A stretch of 64,000 nucleotides of DNA from Sphingosinicella xenopeptidilytica. Lineage in GTDB: Bacteria > Pseudomonadota > Alphaproteobacteria > Sphingomonadales > Sphingomonadaceae. The position numbers and the translations under genes are program-made. Positions within the stretch are counted from its first letter, which is position 1, and every line of letters begins with the position of its first letter. The stretch lies in the NCBI RefSeq assembly GCF_042676985.1, contig NZ_JBHTIK010000008.1, forward strand, positions 186,001 through 250,000. The letters are read 5' to 3'. A model generated the notes under the pieces. The model saw only the letters and a list, made by a program, of their open reading frames with translations. It was not told the origin of the DNA and ran no database searches. This document shows positions 35,459 to 43,899 of the stretch, one piece after another.

Positions 35459-36591
35459 TGGCGACGCTTGAACCGGAAATCGCCCGGCTGTTCGAGCACG
35501 AGGTGGGCCGCTTTCTCACGGACCACGGCCCGGCGGATCATGCGGGCACGGCGGTGGAGGGCTGGAAGGCTTACGCCGATCTCGGCTGGCTGGGGATCAT
35601 GGTCCCCGAAGCGCATGGCGGCATGGGCGGCGGGCTTTCCGACTATCTGATCGTCGCGCGCGGCATCGGCGGTGCGTTGCTGAAGGCACCGATCACCCTG
35701 ACGGCGGTCGTCGGCACGGAACTCGCACTGCACGTGGAAGACGTGGCTCAGCGGCAAACGCTGCTGGGCGGAATCTGCGACGGCTCGCTGGTCCTCGGCC
35801 TCGTCGGGTCGGGGAACGATCCGCCGGGCAGCGAGAACGGGCGCGTGGCGGCGTCGGCGGACTCCGGCGGCGTCCGGCTCACGGGGCGCTGCTTCTGCGT
35901 TCCGCACGCCGGGGATGCGAACCTCCTGCTGGTCGTCGCACAGTCGGCGGGGCGGGAGGACGGTCTCTATCTCGTGGATCCGGTGTCGGAGGGGCTGGAA
36001 CTGCATGGCTACCCGATGATCGACGATCGAAACGCAGCCACGGTGGTGTTCGATCGCGTGTTCGTTCCCCGCGATCGCAGGCTTGCCGTACCTTCGGTGG
36101 CCGCGGCGATGGAGAAGGCGGGCCTGTCAGCGGCGGTGGCGACCGCGGCCGAGGCGGCCGGGGCGATGCGCGCGCTCAACGAGCTGACGCTGGAGCATGT
36201 CAGGTCGCGGCGGCAGTTCGGCCGGGCGCTCGCGGACTTCCAGGTCCTCCAGCACCGGCTGGTCGACATGATGATCGCGGAGCGCCGGTCCGCCGCGATC
36301 GTCAAGACGGCGGCGGAAGCGATCGATACGGGCTCGCCGCTCGCGGCCCGGCTGGCCGCCGCCGCGAAGATCACGGCCGACCGGGCCGGGCGCTTCGTGG
36401 GAGAGGCCGCGATCCAGCTTCACGGGGGCATGGGGATGAGCGAGGAATGCGCGGCGGGCCGGTATCTCAAGAGCCTGCTGTATCTCGCCCAGAACTGGGG
36501 CGTGGCCGAGGCGCATCTCGATCGTTTGGCCGACGCCGTGATATGTGAACTCACGGAGCAGGGAGCCGCTGATGTCCGGCACGACGCGTAA
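35458..36591 (+). CDS. Acyl-CoA dehydrogenase, subunit 2
   Basis: A 377-residue acyl-CoA dehydrogenase-like protein, more divergent than its neighbour. Recognisable parts are DLGWLGIMVPEAHGGMGGGLSDYLIVARGIGG, RRQFGRALADFQVLQHRLVDMMI and IQLHGGMGMSEECAAGRYLK. The middle is degenerate: LGLVGSGNDPPGS replaces the usual flavin-contact motif. This pairing of a normal and a divergent subunit is known from alpha2-beta2 dehydrogenases of steroid side-chain catabolism. It is co-translated with subunit 1 and overlaps the ligase gene by 20 bases. Confidence 0.9.
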   Translation: MATLEPEIARLFEHEVGRFLTDHGPADHAGTAVEGWKAYADLGWLGIMVPEAHGGMGGGLSDYLIVARGIGGALLKAPITLTAVVGTELALHVEDVAQRQTLLGGICDGSLVLGLVGSGNDPPGSENGRVAASADSGGVRLTGRCFCVPHAGDANLLLVVAQSAGREDGLYLVDPVSEGLELHGYPMIDDRNAATVVFDRVFVPRDRRLAVPSVAAAMEKAGLSAAVATAAEAAGAMRALNELTLEHVRSRRQFGRALADFQVLQHRLVDMMIAERRSAAIVKTAAEAIDTGSPLAARLAAAAKITADRAGRFVGEAAIQLHGGMGMSEECAAGRYLKSLLYLAQNWGVAEAHLDRLADAVICELTEQGAADVRHDA

Positions 36592-38191
36592 CTGCATGGC
36601 CGTCGACCACTATGCTGCGTCGGGTGTCTGGCGCGAGCGGACCGTCGCCATGGATGCGCTCGACCACGCGTTTGCCGATCCGGACGGCGCCGTGTTCGTC
36701 GGCGAGGATGCGCCGTGGACATATGCGTCGGTGATGTCCGATGCAGAGGCGCTGGCCGCGAGCCTTCAAGATCTCGGCCTCCGGCCCGGCGATGTCCTCA
36801 GCTTCCAGTTGCCCAACTGGCCGGAGACCGCGGTCATCAACCTCGCCGCCTGCCGGCTTGGCCTCGTGTGCTGTCCGCTGGTGCCGATCTACCGCGACAA
36901 CGACCTGGCGTTCATGCTGCGGGATTCGCGAAGCCGGGTCCTGTTCATCCCGGGCACGTTTCGCGGCTTTTCCTATACGGAGATGCTGGAACGGCTGAAG
37001 CCGTCGCTGCCCGACCTGCACATCGTGACCGTGCGCAGCGGCGCGCCGGGGATGCTCGATTTCCGGCATCTGGTGACGGCGGGCGCCGGACGCCGCCTCG
37101 ATTGGCCTGAAGTGTCGCCGCATAGCCCGAAACTGCTGCTCTACACATCGGGCACCACCGGCCTGTCGAAAGCGGTGCTGCACGATCACAACACGCTGGC
37201 GCGCGCGATCTCGGTGAGCGCCGACCACTGGGGCGTGCGGGAAGGCGACGTGGTGTTCATGCCGTCCCCGGTCACGCACGCTACCGGTTACAGCAATGCC
37301 CTCGAGCTTCCGTTCATGGCGGGAACCCGCGGCCTGCTGATGGAGCGATGGGATTCGACCGCCGCGGTGACCTTGATCGACACGCACGAGGCCACGGTAA
37401 CGGTCGGCGCCACGCCATTTTTGAAGGAACTCACGGCCTCGGCGCTGGCGGCGGCGTCCGATCTTCCCAGCCTGCGGGTCTTCGCCTGCGGCGGCGCGTC
37501 GGTGCCGGAGACGGTCATCGATGCGGCCAATGCGGCGTTCAGGCAGAAGCCGGCGTTTCGCGTCTACGGCAGCACAGAGGCGCCCTATATCACGCTGGGC
37601 TTTCCGGGAAGCGATCCGGCGCGCCGCGGCGCCACGACGGACGGCGCCGTCGTCGACTACGAGGTGCGGGTGCTGGACGATGCCGGCGCGGACCTCCCGC
37701 GCGGAAGCGAGGGCGAGATCGCCGTGCGCGGCCCCTCGCTGTTTCGCGGCTACATGCGCGAGGAGGACAATCAGGACAGCTTCACGCCGGACGGTTTCTT
37801 CCTGACCGGCGACATCGGCATCTATCGCGACGACGGGGCGATCCTGATCACCGATCGCAAGAAAGACCTGATCATCCGCGGCGGCGAGAACATCAGCGCC
37901 CGGGAAATCGAGCACTACCTGCATCGCCACCCGGCCGTTTCCGAAGCGTCCGTCGTGGCCATGCCGCACGCCCGGCTTGGCGAGGGCGTATGCGCCTATG
38001 TCATAGTGGAAGAAGGGCAGGCGCTCTCGTTGCCAGACCTCGCGGACTTTCTGCTGGCCGAGCGGCTCGCCCCGCAGAAGGTGCCCGAGCGGCTGGAAAT
38101 TTTGATGGACTTTCCGCGGACTCCATCTGGTAAGGTCAGGAAAAACGTGCTGCGGCAGATGGCGCTGGAAAGCCCCGCTGCCGGCGGATGA
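36572..38191 (+). CDS. AMP-forming acyl-CoA synthetase/ligase
   Basis: A 539-residue member of the ANL superfamily. Motifs in order are LLLYTSGTTGLSKAVLHDH (phosphate loop), YGSTEAP, GFFLTGDIGIYRDDGAI, DRKKDLIIRGGENISAREIE (hinge) and TPSGKVRKNVLRQ with the catalytic Lys. It activates a carboxylic acid to its CoA thioester via an acyl adenylate. GGGAG lies 6-7 bases before the ATG. It follows the two dehydrogenases, so it should feed them. The divergent middle region prevents naming the acid. Confidence 0.92.
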   Translation: MSGTTRNCMAVDHYAASGVWRERTVAMDALDHAFADPDGAVFVGEDAPWTYASVMSDAEALAASLQDLGLRPGDVLSFQLPNWPETAVINLAACRLGLVCCPLVPIYRDNDLAFMLRDSRSRVLFIPGTFRGFSYTEMLERLKPSLPDLHIVTVRSGAPGMLDFRHLVTAGAGRRLDWPEVSPHSPKLLLYTSGTTGLSKAVLHDHNTLARAISVSADHWGVREGDVVFMPSPVTHATGYSNALELPFMAGTRGLLMERWDSTAAVTLIDTHEATVTVGATPFLKELTASALAAASDLPSLRVFACGGASVPETVIDAANAAFRQKPAFRVYGSTEAPYITLGFPGSDPARRGATTDGAVVDYEVRVLDDAGADLPRGSEGEIAVRGPSLFRGYMREEDNQDSFTPDGFFLTGDIGIYRDDGAILITDRKKDLIIRGGENISAREIEHYLHRHPAVSEASVVAMPHARLGEGVCAYVIVEEGQALSLPDLADFLLAERLAPQKVPERLEILMDFPRTPSGKVRKNVLRQMALESPAAGG

Positions 38192-38219
38192 GGACAGGGC
38201 CGGAAAGGAGCGTACGGAC

Positions 38220-38864
38220 GTGGTGAAGGCGGCAGCGCGGCGCGGAAAGAGCGACGCGCGTATCAAGAAGGATCAGGCGACCCGCCTGCTTCTCATCGAG
38301 ACGGCCGGAAAGCTGATCGGTGAGCATGGCTATGCCGGCTGCTCGATCGCGCGCCTGACGCTCAGCGTCGGTATCGCTCACGGCGCCTTCTATCTGCACT
38401 TCGCTTCGCAGCAGGATCTGTTCGACCAGATCCTGCCGACCCTCGGCACCGAAATGGCCGACGAGATCGGCAATGCTGTTCGCGACTGCATGAACGTCGT
38501 GGAAGCCGAGCGTCGCGGATTCCTCGCGAACTTCGAATATCTGAACCGGCATCCCTACATGTACCGTGTGATGGCCGAGGCCGAACTCTTCGCGCCCGCG
38601 GCCTATATGCGCTACCAGAAGTCCGCGGTCGAGAAATACGCGAAGTCGCTGAAGCGGAACATGGCCCCGGAACTGGCCGGCCAGTTCGAACTGGAAGAGC
38701 TGAAGGTGATCGCGACCGCGCTGGTCGGCGCGCGGATAAACCTGCTGCGAAACTACGGCGTGAAGGACTGGATGATCCACCCGATCCCGCCCGGCGTTCT
38801 CGATGCCTATGAACGCTTTACCGCGCACAGTTTGCGCGCGCTCGTGTCGGACCATCGCGCCTGA
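38220..38864 (+). CDS. TetR-family regulator of the island
   Basis: A 214-residue TetR protein. The N-terminal helix-turn-helix is in LIGEHGYAGCSIARLTLSVG and IAHGAFYLHFASQQDLFDQI; the rest is an all-helical ligand domain (YLNRHPYMYRVMAEAELFAP). It starts at GTG with AAAGGAG 9 bases upstream and is the fourth gene of the operon behind operator B, so it would repress its own operon. The three matching operators at 33868, 34232 and 38990 make it the best candidate repressor for the whole island. An acyl-CoA or pathway intermediate would be a sensible inducer. Confidence 0.92.
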   Translation: MVKAAARRGKSDARIKKDQATRLLLIETAGKLIGEHGYAGCSIARLTLSVGIAHGAFYLHFASQQDLFDQILPTLGTEMADEIGNAVRDCMNVVEAERRGFLANFEYLNRHPYMYRVMAEAELFAPAAYMRYQKSAVEKYAKSLKRNMAPELAGQFELEELKVIATALVGARINLLRNYGVKDWMIHPIPPGVLDAYERFTAHSLRALVSDHRA

Positions 38865-38989
38865 GGCCCGCGCGGCGGTACTGATGCACTTGTCGCGGAC
38901 GGTTCCGGCGGTCCCACGGACGCCTGAACGGCAGTAACAAGGATTTCAATGCGAACGCGCAAAATTTTCGGTAGTCACATGCTTAAAAA

Positions 38990-39010
38990 TGATCTATGAA
39001 TCATAAATCA
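38990..39010 (+). promoter_or_regulatory. TetR-type operator C (enoyl-CoA hydratase unit)
   Basis: Halves TGATCTATGA and TCATAAATCA around a central A: the best palindrome of the three, with a single mismatched pair. Over 29 bases it matches site A at 24 positions. The promoter next to it is weaker (possible -10 CTTAAA at 38982-38987, no clear -35). It ends 41 bases before the hydratase start. Confidence 0.72.
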
Positions 39011-39051
39011 AAAATATCAATATCGCGATGATCCGGGTGAGGGGAATATTG

Positions 39052-39939
39052 GTGCAAATCGAGTCGTCTCCCGTTCTTTATGCCGTAGACAGCGCCGGTA
39101 TCGCGCGCATCACGCTCAACCGGCCCGAGACCGGAAATGCCCAGAATGTCGCGATGACCTATGCCCTGAACGACGCGTTCGTGCGGGCGGCGCACGACAA
39201 CGCGGTTCGGGTGATCATCCTCGGCGGTGCCGGGAAACATTTTTCCACCGGGCACGATCTGAAGGACCAGACCTTCGATGCCGTGGGCCGCGATTATCCG
39301 CTGACATCCACGTGGGCCGACATCGATCTCGACAGTATCGAGGGTTGGTACGGCTGGGAACGCGAGGCCTTTCTCGACATGTGCCGACGCTGGCGGTCGA
39401 TCCCCAAGCCGGTCATCGCCGAGGTGCGCGGTGCCTGCATCGGCGGCGGCCTGATGCTGGCGTGGGTCTGCGACCTGATCATAGCAGCGGAGAACGCATT
39501 CTTTCAGGATCCCGTGGTCGCGTTCGGCGTAGGCGGTGTCGAGTACCTGTCCCACGCCTGGGAACTGGGTGCGCGGCAGGCCAAGGAAAAGCTCTTCACG
39601 ACGGACCGGTGGACCGCCGACGAGGCGCTGGCGTGGGGCATGGTGAACCGCGTGGTGCCGCTGGACGCGCTTGAGCAGACGACGCTGGAACTGGCGCGAA
39701 AGATCGCCGCGAAACCCGCTTTCGCGCTGAAGATGGCGAAGGAGGCGATCAACGGCTCGTTGGACGCGCAAGGTCTGCAGCAGGCGATTGATCGTGGCTT
39801 CGCGCTGCACCAGCTTGCCCACGCGCAGAACCGTCTGAAGTTCGGCGGATTGCTCGATCCCACCGGATTGCCCGAAGCGATCAGGACGTCGGGCGAGGTG
39901 TGCGAGCTCGTCATCGGAAAGCCGATCGGCGAGGCTTGA
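39052..39939 (+). CDS. Enoyl-CoA hydratase/isomerase family protein
   Basis: A 295-residue crotonase-fold protein. It shows IARITLNRPETGNAQN at the N-terminus, the oxyanion region GAGKHFSTGHDLKDQ, and ACIGGGLMLAWVCDLIIAAE. It would hydrate an enoyl-CoA, or isomerise or cleave a related CoA ester. The GTG at 39052 is preferred over the ATG at 39028 because GAGGGGA lies 7 bases before it. It is the first gene behind operator C and is followed after 48 bases by the amidohydrolase. It has a longer insert (residues about 73-95) than classical hydratases. Confidence 0.89.
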   Translation: MQIESSPVLYAVDSAGIARITLNRPETGNAQNVAMTYALNDAFVRAAHDNAVRVIILGGAGKHFSTGHDLKDQTFDAVGRDYPLTSTWADIDLDSIEGWYGWEREAFLDMCRRWRSIPKPVIAEVRGACIGGGLMLAWVCDLIIAAENAFFQDPVVAFGVGGVEYLSHAWELGARQAKEKLFTTDRWTADEALAWGMVNRVVPLDALEQTTLELARKIAAKPAFALKMAKEAINGSLDAQGLQQAIDRGFALHQLAHAQNRLKFGGLLDPTGLPEAIRTSGEVCELVIGKPIGEA

Positions 39940-39986
39940 GAACGATGCCGGCCGGCTGGCCGGAAAGCTGAAATGGAGGTGGCGGC

Positions 39987-41489
39987 GTGTGGCTCAGTGA
40001 GAAACAGAAAAAGGCACTTGTCGGTGCGGATGAAGTCTCGTCGGGATACCCGATCCCGACCCGCATGATCACCAACGGCGAGTTCATGCCGATCGAGCAG
40101 ACCGACGACCAGAAGCGCGTCGAACGGGAAATCGAATCGCTGAGCGAGACTTTCGCTTCGAAGAACCACATGCCGCGGCGCTCGTTCCTTGTCAGCGCGG
40201 CGGGGATGGCGGCCTCGTTCCTCGCGATGAATCGCGTGTTCGGCGACTTCTTCAATGTTTCGACGGCGGAGGCCGCCGATCTCGGTGAGGCGCTGCAGGT
40301 ACGCGAACGCTACCGCGACCAGATGATCGTCGATTCGCAGCTCCATTTCGTGCGCAGCGATTTCAAGCCTTCCGAATCCCTCATTGCGCTCGGCGAGTAT
40401 GCGAAGAAATGGAATCCGATTCTCGAAAAGGAAGGGATCACCAACGATCGCTTCAAGCTCGACAACTTCGCCAAGGAAGTCTTTTTCGACAGTGACACCA
40501 AGATCGGCCTGATCAGCGCGGCGCCTGCCGAACATGGCGACAACGTCTTCATGGACAATGCCGCGCTGGCGGCGACGCGTCATGCCTTCAACCGCGTTTC
40601 GGGATCACGCCGGATGCTTTGCCATTCCGTGATCTGGCCGGGGCAGGACGGCTGGCTGGACGCGATCGACGAGGCGATCGAAGTGCACAAGCCGGACGGC
40701 TGGAAGGGATACACGCTCGGCGATCCGTTCGTGAATTCCAAGTACCCGTGGCGGATGGACGACGAGAAGGTGATGTATCCGGGCTATGAAAAGATGGTCC
40801 GGTCCGGAATCCGCACGGTCTGCGTCCACAAGGGCCTCCTGCCGGACAATTACAAGGATATCTTCGACCACTGGCACCACGCCAAGGTCGATGACGTGGG
40901 CAAGGCCGCGAAGGATTGGCCGGAGCTGACGTTCGTCATCTTTCATTCGGGCTTTCGTCCGCTGCTGAGCTCGCCGGAGCCGGAACTGCAGCGCTTCGAA
41001 AAGGAACAACGCATCGACTGGGTCACCGATCTGGCGGAGATCCCCGAGAAGTACGGCGTCAACAATGTCTATGCCGAGCTTGGAACCACATTCGGCAGCT
41101 GCGCCGTCACACATCCGCGGCTCGCGGCCGCGATCCTCGGTCAGCTCATCCAGAAAATGGGGTCCGACCGCGTTATCTGGGGCACGGATTCGGTCTGGTA
41201 CGGTTCGCCGCAATGGCAGATCGAGGCGCTGCGCCGCATCGAGATACCGGACGATATGCAGAAAGCGTACGGCTTCGCGCCGCTGGGCGCGGCGGACGGA
41301 CCGGTGAAGCAGGCGATTTTCAGCGGCAATGCCGCGCGCGTGTTCAATCTGGGGAACGACATCGCGAACGGGGCGTGGCGGAACGACAGGCTCAGCGCCG
41401 TCAAGACCGACTACCTCGCGAATGGCGGAACGCCGTCCAACACGTTCTACGGTTTCGTTCAGAACCTGAGGAGCGAAGGCGCCCGCTGA
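39987..41489 (+). CDS. Amidohydrolase_2-family TIM-barrel protein with long Tat-type leader
   Basis: A 500-residue protein. The first 61 residues are polar (NGEFMPIEQTDDQKRVEREI), then comes a twin-arginine motif with Arg64-Arg65 (MPRRSFLVSAAGMAASFLAM) and a possible cleavage near STAEA. The barrel begins with MIVDSQLHFV, where the usual HxH metal motif reads Q-L-H. Later come FVIFHSG, YAELGTTFG and VIWGTDSVWYGSPQW. The GTG start has GGAGGTGG upstream. The family includes lactonases and decarboxylases. Between the hydratase and a TonB receptor, it likely acts on an intermediate in the periplasm. Confidence 0.83.
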   Translation: MWLSEKQKKALVGADEVSSGYPIPTRMITNGEFMPIEQTDDQKRVEREIESLSETFASKNHMPRRSFLVSAAGMAASFLAMNRVFGDFFNVSTAEAADLGEALQVRERYRDQMIVDSQLHFVRSDFKPSESLIALGEYAKKWNPILEKEGITNDRFKLDNFAKEVFFDSDTKIGLISAAPAEHGDNVFMDNAALAATRHAFNRVSGSRRMLCHSVIWPGQDGWLDAIDEAIEVHKPDGWKGYTLGDPFVNSKYPWRMDDEKVMYPGYEKMVRSGIRTVCVHKGLLPDNYKDIFDHWHHAKVDDVGKAAKDWPELTFVIFHSGFRPLLSSPEPELQRFEKEQRIDWVTDLAEIPEKYGVNNVYAELGTTFGSCAVTHPRLAAAILGQLIQKMGSDRVIWGTDSVWYGSPQWQIEALRRIEIPDDMQKAYGFAPLGAADGPVKQAIFSGNAARVFNLGNDIANGAWRNDRLSAVKTDYLANGGTPSNTFYGFVQNLRSEGAR

Positions 41490-41590
41490 TCCGCATCGGG
41501 CGCTTTCCGGAATTCCGCAAACGGTCAGCCGGCTCAGCCGGTGAATGAAGGGCCTGACCTGCCCGAAAACCAAAGTTGGGGGGAGAGACT

Positions 41591-43855
41591 ATGAAGACTG
41601 GAACCATGCCATCCCTGTTGAAGTCCGCTGGCTATGCGGCGCTGCTCGTCGGGGGTGCCCTGTCCGTCTCCGGGCAGAGTTTCGCGCAGACGAACGATAC
41701 CGTTGATACAGTCGGCCTCGAGGATATCGTCATCACGGCGCAGCGCCGCGAATCCAGTCTTCAGGCGACCGCCATGGCCGTGGCTTCGCTTTCCGGCGAT
41801 GATCTTGCGCAGCGTTCGATTGCCGACATCGAGGCGCTCGGCCAGCTGTCGCCGAGCATGAACGTCGCCTTCTATCAGGGCGAGGCGCAGATCTTCATCC
41901 GGGGCATCGGCTATGCCGGCGTGATCGGCGGCACCGACAGCTCGACCGCGCTCCATGTCAACGGCGTCTACCTGTCCCGCTCGTCGGCCGCCGTGCCGGG
42001 CTTTTTCGATGTCGAGCGCGTGGAGACGGTGCGCGGACCGCAGGGCACGCTTTACGGGCGAAATGCCACCGGCGGTTCGGTCAATGTCATCTCGAAGATG
42101 CCGACCGACGAATTCAGCATGGATGCATCGCTGCTCGTGGGCAATTACGACCGGTATCAGGTCTTCGCAGCGGCGAGTGGGCCGATCGTCGAGGACAAGC
42201 TGCGGGTGAGGGCCGCGGTCCAGCTCGAGGATCGCGACGGCTACACCGTCGTCACGCGGCCTGGCGGCTCGAAGGACCGGATCGAGGACAAGAGCGATAT
42301 CACCGCGCGCCTGACGCTCGATTACAAGGCGTCGGACACGCTCGATTTCCTTCTGATCGGCGACTATTACAGGGCCGACGATTCCGCGATCGTGTGGTTC
42401 TACAACGGGCCGGGCGCTGCCAACAATCCGTTCTATCGCGACTATCTCGCCGACAACGGCGGCGCGCTTCCGGCGCCGGGGTCGCGCCATATCTCGTCCG
42501 ATATCACGCCGTTCAACAAGCTGGAAATCTGGGGTGTCAGCCTCAAGGGAACCTTGCAGCTGGGCGACTACACGCTGACGTCGCTGACGGCTTACAAGAA
42601 GACCAATCCGTACAATTTCAACGACACCGACCTGACGACGGTAAACGCCTTCACGCAGCTGAAGGAGGAAGACCACCGGCAATGGAGCCAGGAGTTTCAG
42701 CTTGTTTCTCCGGATACCGGAAACTTCAGCTGGATATTGGGTCTCTACTATTTCCACGAGAAGAACGACATTCGTAACGAGTATTTTCTGAATCATGTCG
42801 ATGCCCTGTTCGGGTTCCCCGATGATCCGGAGTGCTGCCTGCTGCGCCTGAACGGATCGACCAAGACTGATGCGTTCGCCGTGTTCGGAGAGGCCGAGTA
42901 CGGTTTGACGGACCGATTGAAGCTGGTGCTCGGCGGCCGCTACAGCACCGAGAAGCGCGACGGCAGCAATGACCTCGTTTTCGTGGACTTCCTGACGCCG
43001 GCCCTGGACAACGTGGCACCGTTCGACGCGAAGACGTTCAACGCCTTCACGCCGAAAGTCGGCCTCAACTTCCAGGCAAACGATGAGGTGCTTGTCTATG
43101 CCTCGGCATCGCGCGGTTTCAAGAGCGGTGGTTTCAACGCGGGCAGTTATCAGAACACGCCGTTCGATCCCGAGAAGATCTGGGCTTACGAAGCCGGTAT
43201 CAAGAGCGACCTGTTCGACCGGCGACTGCGGATGAATCTTTCCGCTTTCTATTATGACTATACCGATCTTCAGGTTCTCGATGTCGAAGGCCAGAACACG
43301 ATTCTGCGCAATGCCGCCAAGTCGGTGATCAAGGGGGTCGAGCTGGAAGGCAAGGCGCTGCTTACGCCTGAATTCGAAATCGATTTCGGCGCGACCTATC
43401 TCGACGGCGCGTTCAAGGATACCTGCCTTGCCGATCCCAAGTATCCGCTTCCCGCGCCGGAGCCGGGATGCACGGCGCCAAATCAGAGAAATCTCGACGG
43501 CTCTCCGCTGCCGCGCGCGCCGAAGTTCAAGATGGTGCTCGGTGCGCAGTACACGGCCGACCTCGGCGATGCGGGCCGTGTCATCCTTCGCGGCGACTAC
43601 AGCCTGCAGTCGCGGCAGTACTTCAATGCCTTCAAGATCGAGGAAATGTCGCAGAAGAAGTTCGGCTGGCTGAAGGCCAGGGTGACCTATGTCGCCCCGT
43701 CGGAGACATGGAAGATCGCGGCCTTCGTGGACAATATCACGAACGAGAAGGTGAAGACCAGCATGACCTACTGGGCCGATCTCGCCGATGGCATCACCGC
43801 GAGCGTGCTGGCACCGCCGCGGACCTACGGCGTGCAGGCCAGCCTTTCGTTCTGA
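41591..43855 (+). CDS. TonB-dependent receptor, island copy 2
   Basis: A 754-residue receptor. The signal peptide ends near SFAQT, then DIVITAQRRESSLQATAMAV, plug motif VETVRGPQGTLYGRNATGGSVNV, and a barrel ending TYGVQASLSF. GGGGGAGAGA precedes the ATG. It is a close paralogue of the receptor at 20939-23191, including the Cys-containing loops PECCLLRLNGS and DTCLADPK. It is flanked by the amidohydrolase and SMP-30 genes, in the unit behind operator C. Confidence 0.94.
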   Translation: MKTGTMPSLLKSAGYAALLVGGALSVSGQSFAQTNDTVDTVGLEDIVITAQRRESSLQATAMAVASLSGDDLAQRSIADIEALGQLSPSMNVAFYQGEAQIFIRGIGYAGVIGGTDSSTALHVNGVYLSRSSAAVPGFFDVERVETVRGPQGTLYGRNATGGSVNVISKMPTDEFSMDASLLVGNYDRYQVFAAASGPIVEDKLRVRAAVQLEDRDGYTVVTRPGGSKDRIEDKSDITARLTLDYKASDTLDFLLIGDYYRADDSAIVWFYNGPGAANNPFYRDYLADNGGALPAPGSRHISSDITPFNKLEIWGVSLKGTLQLGDYTLTSLTAYKKTNPYNFNDTDLTTVNAFTQLKEEDHRQWSQEFQLVSPDTGNFSWILGLYYFHEKNDIRNEYFLNHVDALFGFPDDPECCLLRLNGSTKTDAFAVFGEAEYGLTDRLKLVLGGRYSTEKRDGSNDLVFVDFLTPALDNVAPFDAKTFNAFTPKVGLNFQANDEVLVYASASRGFKSGGFNAGSYQNTPFDPEKIWAYEAGIKSDLFDRRLRMNLSAFYYDYTDLQVLDVEGQNTILRNAAKSVIKGVELEGKALLTPEFEIDFGATYLDGAFKDTCLADPKYPLPAPEPGCTAPNQRNLDGSPLPRAPKFKMVLGAQYTADLGDAGRVILRGDYSLQSRQYFNAFKIEEMSQKKFGWLKARVTYVAPSETWKIAAFVDNITNEKVKTSMTYWADLADGITASVLAPPRTYGVQASLSF

Positions 43856-43899
43856 TCGGATAGACGGCGGAGCAAGGCGCATCCGGAAGGGAGATTCCT

